In this document: in pieces, positions 1-4,942 of the stretch
Position numbering within the stretch: the stretch's first letter is position 1
How the letters are laid out: each line of letters begins with the position of its first letter
From: JACPRB01 sp964468745
GTDB taxonomy: Bacteria > Planctomycetota > MHYJ01 > JACPRB01
Length of the DNA stretch: 5,455 nucleotides
Direction of reading: 5' to 3'
Assembly: GCA_964468745.1 (NCBI GenBank)
Contig: CAYXVY010000280.1
Span: 1-5,455, forward strand
Program-made: the position numbers and the translations under genes
The notes under the pieces: generated by a model
The model's database searches: none
What the model saw: only the letters and a program-made list of their open reading frames with translations
Told to the model about the DNA's origin: nothing

Positions 1-97
1 CACCCCCGCCGCCCCCACCGTCGTCGCTTCCACAGCCTCCCATTTGGAACGGAACGAGTACGAAAACCGCCAGGAACAGGAGTGCGGTGCGGTTCAT
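1..97 (-). CDS. Lipoprotein, N-terminal fragment (cut by window edge)
   Basis: Only the first 32 codons are in the window; the gene runs off the left edge. The reading begins with ATG at 97-95, preceded by a GGAGGG Shine-Dalgarno-like sequence about eight bases upstream. The peptide starts MNRTALLFLAVFVLV, followed by PFQMGGCGSDD and then a glycine run. This is a lipoprotein signal peptide: short n-region with one Arg, hydrophobic core, and a lipobox-like MGGC with the Cys at residue 22, then a flexible Gly/Asp-rich linker. The expected fate is lipidation at that Cys and envelope anchoring; Asp at +3 rather than +2 gives no clear inner-membrane retention signal. The functional domain lies outside the window, so no function can be given. 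It follows the clostripain-like gene in the same orientation after 76 bases (98-173), in which I see no clear terminator or promoter, so the two may be co-transcribed. Confidence 0.75.
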   Translation of the reverse strand, partial: MNRTALLFLAVFVLVPFQMGGCGSDDGGGGGG

Positions 98-173
98 GTC
101 GGATCCCTCCCCAAGCTCGCTATCTCACTGTACACCGCACCCATGGGAAATGTTTAAAGAGTCCGCGGAAGGT

Positions 174-1271
174 TTACTTCGGGAACATCGCCTTCCAGAA
201 CTCGTCGAGCTTCGTGTCGGCGTAGATCGGATAGTCGGCGTAGCGCTTGCGCACCTTCTCGCTGTCGGCGACGACGATCGAGAGCCCGGTCCACGACGCG
301 ATGCGCTTCTGAGCAGGCTCCTTCTTGACGTGCGCGAGGATGAGCTTGCCCGTGACCCACTCGCGGAAGTCCTTCAGCGGCTTGTCGGGAAGCTTGTTCT
401 CCTTGAACGCGCCGTCGAGCCACGCGAGGAGGTCGTAGTTCTTCTCGTCCTGGATCGGGAAGCAGGGCTTCAGGCCCGTGGCCGGCAACGGCGTCGCGGG
501 AGAGAGTAGTGCGTCGACGACGGGCGCCAGGCGCTTCGGAAGGTCGTCGAGGGCGGCTCCGTCCACGCAAACGTAGTTGGTGAAGTGTTCGTCGTCCGCC
601 ATGATGCGTTTTGCCAGGTCGAGACCGCCGGTCTTCTCGCGCGCGGCGAGCCATTTGCCGGTGGGCTCGTAGTACGTGTTCGGCGCCCCGACGGTGGTTT
701 GCGACGCCATGATTGCGTCGGCCGCGCCCCGAAAATTGTAGAGATTCTCGATCGAGCCGCGGCCGCACTGCTGCAGGAAGAGCAGATCGACGGCGCCGTG
801 CGCGTCCTTGCGCCACTGGCGCAGGAGGGGCCCGACGACCTTCGCGCTGAGCCACGTCTTGGTGATCTTGTCGCCGGGCCACTCGTCGGCGCACATGTCG
901 TCGAGCCGTCCGCCGTGGTCGAGGAAGACGACGGCGTAGTGCTTCGCCGGGTGCGTGGCGCCGACCCACATCAGGTACTCCTTGAGCACGTCTTCGGACG
1001 CGCTGTTGTCGGTCTCGAGCTTGTCGGTCGTGCGGCCATCCTTCGAGAGGACGATGCGGTTGAGTCCCGACTTGTCGGTATCGTCCGACAGGACCGTGAC
1101 AATGAGCTTCGAATCCCGCACACCGCGTTCGAGAGCGTCGAGGATGATGGGACCGCAGCGTTCCAGATTGTTGTCGTACGACATGTAGTAGACGAGGACC
1201 CAGTCGCGATCGGGGGCGGGCTTCGACTGGGTTTGTGCGATGGCGAGGGCTGCGAGGGTCGCAATGAGCAT
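174..1271 (-). CDS. Clostripain-family (peptidase C11) cysteine protease, secreted
   Basis: A 365-residue protein with the marks of peptidase family C11. An early beta strand plus turn reads WVLVYYMSYDNNLE (24-37), matching the 'MxYDNNLE' region of the family. The catalytic His sits in VVFLDHGG (His119). The catalytic Cys sits in DLLFLQQCGRGSIENL (Cys169). Then follow DAIMASQT (185-192) and a C-terminal GLSIVV...YPIY...LDEFW region typical of these proteins. C11 enzymes are caspase-fold cysteine peptidases that usually cleave after Arg or Lys. Here the Asp of the usual D-A-C triad is Gln167, so specificity may differ. I chose the ATG at 1271 because a GGAGGGAGG sequence lies five bases upstream and the protein then opens with a hydrophobic MLIATLAALAIAQTQS leader. 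That leader lacks positive charge. An upstream ATG at 1313 would add a segment with Arg residues but has no visible Shine-Dalgarno. Stop is TAA at 176-174. Substrate unknown. Confidence 0.85.
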   Translation of the reverse strand: MLIATLAALAIAQTQSKPAPDRDWVLVYYMSYDNNLERCGPIILDALERGVRDSKLIVTVLSDDTDKSGLNRIVLSKDGRTTDKLETDNSASEDVLKEYLMWVGATHPAKHYAVVFLDHGGRLDDMCADEWPGDKITKTWLSAKVVGPLLRQWRKDAHGAVDLLFLQQCGRGSIENLYNFRGAADAIMASQTTVGAPNTYYEPTGKWLAAREKTGGLDLAKRIMADDEHFTNYVCVDGAALDDLPKRLAPVVDALLSPATPLPATGLKPCFPIQDEKNYDLLAWLDGAFKENKLPDKPLKDFREWVTGKLILAHVKKEPAQKRIASWTGLSIVVADSEKVRKRYADYPIYADTKLDEFWKAMFPK

Positions 1272-1276
1272 CCATT

Positions 1277-1285
1277 CCTCCCTCC
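1277..1285 (-). promoter_or_regulatory. Shine-Dalgarno sequence deciding the protease start
   Basis: Read on the minus strand this is GGAGGGAGG, five bases before the ATG at 1271. It supports that start over the in-frame ATG at 1313, which has no purine-rich sequence before it. An out-of-frame ATG at 1275 lies between them and is ignored because its frame does not encode the family motifs. Confidence 0.7.
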
Positions 1286-1315
1286 GAGAGCATACGGTCG
1301 TGACGCGTGGCATGC

Positions 1316-1344
1316 TTGCGAATTGACGCGGTCCCGCGTAGAAT
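1316..1344 (+). promoter_or_regulatory. Candidate sigma-70-type promoter for tRNA-Val
   Basis: TTGCGA (1316-1321) and TAGAAT (1339-1344) are separated by 17 bases and match the housekeeping consensus at 4/6 and 5/6 positions. A transcript starting near 1351 would have about 45 bases of leader before the mature tRNA at 1396. A second TTGAC (1323-1327) is only about 11 bases from TAGAAT and is badly spaced. The element lies in the divergent gap between the protease gene and the tRNA. Assignment is by consensus and position only. Confidence 0.45.
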
Positions 1345-1360
1345 TCGCGCGCGGTTGAAG

Positions 1361-1376
1361 CCGGCGGACCCGCCGG
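1361..1376. repeat. GC-rich inverted repeat in the tRNA leader
   Basis: CCGGCG (1361-1366) and CGCCGG (1371-1376) form a perfect six-base-pair stem with a four-base loop, between the candidate tRNA promoter and the mature tRNA. There is no T-run after it on either strand, so it is not an intrinsic terminator. It could fold in the precursor 5' leader, or be chance in GC-rich DNA. Confidence 0.4.
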
Positions 1377-1395
1377 AGTCGGCGCGCACCATCGC

Positions 1396-1472
1396 GGGCC
1401 GTTAGCTCAGTTGGCTAGAGCGTCTGCTCGACACGCAGAAGGTCAGAGGTTCAAGTCCTCTACGGCCCACCA
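1396..1472 (+). tRNA. tRNA-Val (anticodon GAC), CCA encoded, unusual C33
   Basis: A complete cloverleaf can be drawn. The acceptor stem GGGCCGT/ACGGCCC has seven Watson-Crick pairs. The D arm is GCTC/GAGC with a nine-base loop containing GG. The anticodon stem is TCTGC/GCAGA around the seven-base loop TCGACAC (1428-1434). The variable region is AGGTC, and the T arm is AGAGG/CCTCT around TTCAAGT. The discriminator base is A and CCA is encoded (1470-1472). The anticodon GAC (1430-1432) reads GTC and GTT valine codons. Position 33 (base 1429) is C where nearly all tRNAs have U. All stems are otherwise perfect, so this does not look like a decayed gene. It is convergent with the pilin gene, whose stop lies only 25 bases beyond the tRNA end. 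No terminator is evident after it. Confidence 0.93.
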
Positions 1473-1497
1473 TGCTTCGCCGCGCGTAGCGTCCGCC

Positions 1498-2250
1498 TCA
1501 GTCCATCTTCGAACAACCGACCGACCCGGGCGACGCGGGGAAGATCTGGGCATCGTCGAAGAGTGTCGACTGCCCCGTGCCCGTGAGGCTGCTGTCTCCG
1601 TCTGACGAGCCGCTGATGGCGGTGAACGTCATCACGTAGGAGGCCGGCAGGTTGTACTTCCAGATCGTGTTGTCGGCGTTCACGATGAACATCAGTTTTC
1701 CCGCGGAGAGCGTCTCCGGCGCGGCCATGAATGCGAAGCGGTTTCGGTCGTGCACCGAGTTGTACATCGCACTGCCGTCGGTGTCGTTCTCGAGCGCGGT
1801 GCCGCCGGAGCCGTCGTCCTCGCTCTCGAACTTGCGGTAGACGTAGCCCGCCTTCGGACTGCCGTTGATGATCGAGTCCGTGAAGTTCACGTTGCCGTAC
1901 TCCGCGTGATCCGAGTCGCCGTCCGCTCCCGCGACCGACGGTTCGATGAGCTTGATGATGATGGCCGTGCTCGCCGCGTCGGCGGGCAGCGTCGTCGCCC
2001 CCCCCGTCAGCGGAATCAGTCCGTACAGCGCGAAGACGTCGAGCGTCCAGAAGTCCGCCACGAGATTGCCGTCGCGGTCGTTCGAGCGGAAGTCCGCCTG
2101 GGCCGTCGAGAGCGTCTTCAGCGACGCGCTCGCGTTGCGCTCGTTCGATGCGCGCTGCGCGGCCAGCAGTCCGGGGATTGCGATGGCCGCGATGATGGCG
2201 ATGATCGCGATGACGATCATGAGCTCGATGAGGGTGAAGCCTTTTCTCAT
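1498..2250 (-). CDS. Type IV pilin-like prepilin (class III signal peptide)
   Basis: A 250-residue prepilin. The N-terminus MRKGFTLIELMIVIAI is the prepilin peptidase recognition sequence. Cleavage is expected after Gly4, leaving Phe1 to be methylated, with Glu5 (residue 9) and the Pro at mature position 22 conserved. The hydrophobic helix runs to about residue 30 and the amphipathic part RASNERNASASLKTL follows. The globular part includes GYVYRKF (135-141), then FAFMAAPETLSAGKLMFIVNADNTIWKY (172-199), a strand pattern seen in many environmental pilin or pseudopilin proteins. There is one Cys, near the C-terminus (246). The start is ATG at 2250 with GGAG six bases upstream; extending to an ATG at 2382 would bury the prepilin signal inside the protein. 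It lies 16 bases after the kinase stop, so it is probably last in that operon. The length and domain do not separate a major pilin from a minor pilin or secretion pseudopilin. Stop is TGA at 1500-1498. Confidence 0.9.
   Translation of the reverse strand: MRKGFTLIELMIVIAIIAIIAAIAIPGLLAAQRASNERNASASLKTLSTAQADFRSNDRDGNLVADFWTLDVFALYGLIPLTGGATTLPADAASTAIIIKLIEPSVAGADGDSDHAEYGNVNFTDSIINGSPKAGYVYRKFESEDDGSGGTALENDTDGSAMYNSVHDRNRFAFMAAPETLSAGKLMFIVNADNTIWKYNLPASYVMTFTAISGSSDGDSSLTGTGQSTLFDDAQIFPASPGSVGCSKMD
1998..2005. repeat. G8 homopolymer inside the pilin gene
   Basis: Eight consecutive C on the plus strand, read as G8 in the pilin mRNA, spanning the codons for Thr82-Gly-Gly-Ala85. A one-base slip would frameshift the last two thirds of the protein. 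The frame as given is intact. A tract of this length is not rare in DNA of this base composition. Confidence 0.9.
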
Positions 2251-2256
2251 GTGCAA

Positions 2257-2262
2257 CTCCAG
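2257..2262 (-). promoter_or_regulatory. Shine-Dalgarno sequence deciding the pilin start
   Basis: On the minus strand this reads CTGGAG, six bases before the ATG at 2250. It lies in the 16-base gap after the kinase stop codon and fixes the prepilin start directly at MRKGFTLIEL, as expected for a class III signal peptide with a short leader. Confidence 0.65.
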
Positions 2263-2266
2263 AAAA

Positions 2267-3796
2267 TCATGGACGAATGCCTGCGCGCCTCGCCAGTTCC
2301 GCTTCATCGATCGATTTGACATCGCCGCTCGTCTCGATCTCCACGCCGGCGACCATGCCCTCGCGCACCGTCTTGACTTCAATCATACCCTTTCCGCCGC
2401 GGACCAGCTCGGCTTCCACCGCCTGTCCGGGTTCCTTCTTCAGCGCGATGAGAATCGCCGCTTCGAGCGTGGTCTTGCAGGCGTCAACTTCCGCCGAATG
2501 ATCGTCACGCTCCGTTTTCATCTCGATCACGTGCCCGTCTTCGGCATCGACGATGACATTGCAGTTCATCGGCCCCTGTGCGAAGTCGATCGAATAAACC
2601 GCGGCACGGATGCCGGGCTCCAATTCCACGTGAACGGCGACCCCGGTAGCCCCGTGCTCGCGTGCCTTGCCGATCGCGTCGAGAAGACTCAATTTCGCCC
2701 GAGGAGCAAGCGCGAGGAACCGGTTCGTCGGCTCGACCGCCGCGGGCTGCGTGCCGAACCAGCCATTTGCGCCGAGCACGGTCGCGAGTGCGGCCAGGGA
2801 AAGCAGGCACACAGCTGCCGCCGCGATCGTGGCGGCTCGCCGGCCTGGACGACGCACGCGCGCCACGGCGTCGGCAACCGCAAGCGCCGGCTGCTTGCCC
2901 GCGAGAACGGCGTTGAGATCTTGCAGGAGCGCCTGGGGTGTCTGGTACCGGGACTTCGGATCGCGGCGCGTCATCGTCGCGACCACCGCGACCATGTCCT
3001 TGGGCGCATCGGCTTCCGCGAGTTTCTCGATCGGAACATCTTTCGAGAACCGTGCGCTGATCACCGTCATCGGGTTGTCGCCTGAATAGGCGCGCTCGCC
3101 CGAGAGGAACTCGAAAAACGTGAGGCCGAGCGAGTAGATGTCACTGCGGATGTCGATCTCCCGCTCGCCCATCGCCTGCTCGGGCGACACATACCCGGGC
3201 GACCCGACGATCGTCCCTGACTGCGTGAGCGTGACGTCGCCCGCCGAGGCCAGGCGCACGAGTCCCAAGTCCGCGAGCTTGGCCGTGCCGTCCGGCAGCA
3301 GCATGATATTCGCGGGCTTGATGTCGCGGTGGACCATCCCGTTCTGATGCGCGTGATCGAGCCCGAGCGCGATCTGGCGGATGATTCCCGCGGCCTCGGC
3401 CGAAGGCAGTCGCGTGCGACGGCGCAGCGTCTTGTCCACCGACTCGCCGTCCAGAAACTCCATGACGAAGAAGTAGACTCCGTTCGCCTCACCGGCGTCG
3501 ATGCCTGCGACGATGTTCGGGTGGCTCAGCTTCGCGACGGCGCGCGCCTCGCGCAGGAACCGCTCGCGCCCGTCGGCTTCCGCCGCATACTTCGAGAGCA
3601 GGACCTTGAGCGCGACCAGACGGTCCATCGACGTCTGCTTCGCCTTGTAGACGGCGCCCATGCCCCCTTCGGCGATCTTTCCGATGATCTCGTAGCCCGG
3701 GATGTCGATCACCGCCTCGGCCTTCGCCTGCGACACGACGGGGCTGTCGTCCAGCTTCACACGAACCGTCGGGTCGCTGGGATGCGCGGCGTCCAT
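2267..3796 (-). CDS. Transmembrane Ser/Thr protein kinase with tandem PepSY-like sensor tail
   Basis: A 509-residue PknB-type kinase. The catalytic domain spans about residues 35-295 and all key elements are visible: glycine loop AEGGMGAVY (42-50), ATP-binding Lys64 in VALK, Glu83 in the C helix, HRDIKPAN (156-163) with catalytic Asp158, DLG (176-178) in place of DFG, activation segment ending SPGYVSPEQ (199-207), and SDIYSLG (218-224). DLG is a frequent variant in this family, so activity is expected. A juxtamembrane stretch rich in Arg (313-320) leads into one hydrophobic segment at about 321-346. This places the kinase in the cytoplasm and the tail outside. The tail (about 368-497) is two PepSY-like modules: LSLLDAIGKA...YSIDF...NVIVDAEDGHVIE, then DHSAEVDACK...ALKKEPGQAVEAE...KGMIEVK. 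It closely resembles the upstream gene product. Start ATG is at 3796 with GAGGG upstream. It lies 15 bases after the upstream stop and 16 before the pilin, so translation is probably linked. The ligand is unknown. Confidence 0.93.
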   Translation of the reverse strand: MDAAHPSDPTVRVKLDDSPVVSQAKAEAVIDIPGYEIIGKIAEGGMGAVYKAKQTSMDRLVALKVLLSKYAAEADGRERFLREARAVAKLSHPNIVAGIDAGEANGVYFFVMEFLDGESVDKTLRRRTRLPSAEAAGIIRQIALGLDHAHQNGMVHRDIKPANIMLLPDGTAKLADLGLVRLASAGDVTLTQSGTIVGSPGYVSPEQAMGEREIDIRSDIYSLGLTFFEFLSGERAYSGDNPMTVISARFSKDVPIEKLAEADAPKDMVAVVATMTRRDPKSRYQTPQALLQDLNAVLAGKQPALAVADAVARVRRPGRRAATIAAAAVCLLSLAALATVLGANGWFGTQPAAVEPTNRFLALAPRAKLSLLDAIGKAREHGATGVAVHVELEPGIRAAVYSIDFAQGPMNCNVIVDAEDGHVIEMKTERDDHSAEVDACKTTLEAAILIALKKEPGQAVEAELVRGGKGMIEVKTVREGMVAGVEIETSGDVKSIDEAELARRAGIRP

Positions 3797-3811
3797 GGAG
3801 GCCCTCGACGT

Positions 3812-4930
3812 CTACTTCTTGCCCCGCTCGTGTTTGGTCAGCTTCAGCGATCCGTCGCAGAGGAGACCCACGCCGGGCGCGTAGATCTTATACCCACGCC
3901 CCCTTTCGAGCGGCGTCGTTTCTTCCGTCTTCACGCAATGCTCGAACTTGCCCGCCGGAGTGTCGAACACATCGTCCACGCCGACGATCTCCGCGCGGTC
4001 CATCGCGACTTTCGGCGCGATCTCCTGGTAGTAGCGTGCACCGAGGATGGGTGTCCCGGCCATCATGAGCCCGAAGCGCGCGTCCTTCTCGCCGGCGAGC
4101 CACGCGCCGTCGTGGCTGACGACCTTGCCTCCCTTGTACATGTCCACGTCCTCGCCGAAATAATACACGCTGTTCGTCCGCTTTGAGATCGCGTAGTAGT
4201 TTCTCGATACCTCGATCAGCTCCCCGCCGACGGTCTCACGTTCCTCGATGATCCGCGTCTCGACGCCCGCGACTTTCTTCGTCTCGTCGAGAACCGTGAT
4301 GGTGAGCAGCGCATCCTTGCCTTCATCCTTGCCTTCGAGGGTCAGCTTGTCGCCCGGCATCAGGCTGAAGTAGGGATTCTCTCCCGTCGGCCCGAGCTCG
4401 CCGTCCTCGATGCGGAACGCCTCGGTGAAGGCCGACTGCGCCTCCTGCGCCTTCACGAGTTCGCCTGTAGCCGCGTCCACGCGGACCGTCGAGAGCTTGC
4501 CCTCGTTCATGATTTTCACTTCGATCACGCCCTTGTCGCCCCGGACGATCACTTCGCATTCGACCGCCGCACCGGGGGATTTCTTGAGCGCGGTTGCAAC
4601 CGCGGCATCGATCGCGATCTTGCACGCCCGGACCGCATCCGAGTGGTCCTCGTCCTCCTCCTGCGACTCGACGACGGAGCCGTCGGCCGCGTCGATCAGG
4701 ACATTGACGCTCTTGTCTCCCTTGGCGACGTCGATCGAATAGACCACGCGCTTGTCGCCCTCGAGCTCGGCATGAATGACGGTGCCGCCGGCCTCTTTGC
4801 GCGCCTTCTCGACGGCGGCGGACATGTCCACCTTCGCCGACTTGAGCATCTTCTCCCACTTCGGCGCGTCCTGCGCAAAAGCGATCGTCGCTGCCGCAAC
4901 GCCCACCATCATCACGCGCAACATTCTCAT
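3812..4930 (-). CDS. Secreted protein: tandem PepSY-like modules plus NPYF/APGVG C-terminal domain
   Basis: A 372-residue exported protein. Residues 1-19 (MRMLRVMMVGVAAATIAFA) form a Sec-type signal peptide with likely cleavage after AFA. Two PepSY-like modules follow: about 34-90 (MSAAVEKARK...VVYSIDVAKG...NVLIDAADGSVVE) and about 96-160 (DHSDAVRACK...ALKKSPGAAVECE...KGVIEVK...VDAATGELVK). Both have the family pattern of a helix, strands and a final (D)xxxGxhh strand. PepSY domains are extracytoplasmic and often inhibit or sense. The C-terminal part (about 183-360) starts NPYFSLMPGDKLTLE, contains NYYAISKRTNSVYYFGEDVDMY (244-265), DTPAGKFEHCVKTEE (323-337) and ends YKIYAPGVGLL. I recognise this as a widespread bacterial secreted domain of unknown function. 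I chose ATG at 4930 because AAGGGGGGGG precedes it and it directly opens the signal peptide; a GTG at 4948 would overlap the upstream gene. The stop is TAG at 3814-3812. Confidence 0.85.
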   Translation of the reverse strand: MRMLRVMMVGVAAATIAFAQDAPKWEKMLKSAKVDMSAAVEKARKEAGGTVIHAELEGDKRVVYSIDVAKGDKSVNVLIDAADGSVVESQEEDEDHSDAVRACKIAIDAAVATALKKSPGAAVECEVIVRGDKGVIEVKIMNEGKLSTVRVDAATGELVKAQEAQSAFTEAFRIEDGELGPTGENPYFSLMPGDKLTLEGKDEGKDALLTITVLDETKKVAGVETRIIEERETVGGELIEVSRNYYAISKRTNSVYYFGEDVDMYKGGKVVSHDGAWLAGEKDARFGLMMAGTPILGARYYQEIAPKVAMDRAEIVGVDDVFDTPAGKFEHCVKTEETTPLERGRGYKIYAPGVGLLCDGSLKLTKHERGKK

Positions 4931-4932
4931 CG

Positions 4933-4942
4933 CCCCCCCCTT
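4933..4942 (-). promoter_or_regulatory. Ribosome binding site made of a G8 tract
   Basis: On the minus strand this reads AAGGGGGGGG and ends two bases before the ATG at 4930. It overlaps the TAA stop (4943-4941) of the upstream gene. It is the only purine-rich sequence available for this start. Slippage in the G8 part (4933-4940) would alter ribosome spacing rather than frame. No experiment supports such variation. Confidence 0.55.

Noticed and set aside
98..173. Promoter for the lipoprotein gene (TTTAAA and TACAGT on the minus strand)
   Set aside because: The boxes are about 20 bases apart and poorly matched; I would not call a promoter from this.
1361..1376. Inverted repeat as intrinsic terminator
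   Set aside because: There is no T-run after it on either strand, and it lies upstream of the tRNA, not at the end of a gene.
154..1392. 412-codon minus-strand frame overlapping the C11 protease
   Set aside because: It would be longer than the protease frame but encodes Arg-rich low-complexity sequence, while the overlapping frame has the catalytic His and Cys motifs and a good ribosome binding site.
1396..1472. tRNA gene as an integration site for a mobile element
   Set aside because: No integrase gene and no partial repeat of the tRNA 3' end is seen elsewhere in the window.
1498..2382. Pilin start at the upstream ATG at 2382
   Set aside because: It would put 44 Arg-rich residues before MRKGFTLIEL and overlap the kinase C-terminus; the ATG at 2250 has a GGAG sequence and gives a standard prepilin leader.
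1946..3085. Long plus-strand open frame (379 codons) across the pilin and kinase genes
   Set aside because: It lies opposite two minus-strand genes with clear family motifs, its translation is Arg/His/Ser-rich without domains, and it crosses the gene junction. It is a by-product of GC-rich codon use.
3329..4186. Plus-strand open frame of 285 codons opposite the kinase and the secreted PepSY protein
   Set aside because: No ribosome binding site or domain; composition rich in Arg, His and Val typical of the antisense of GC-rich coding DNA.
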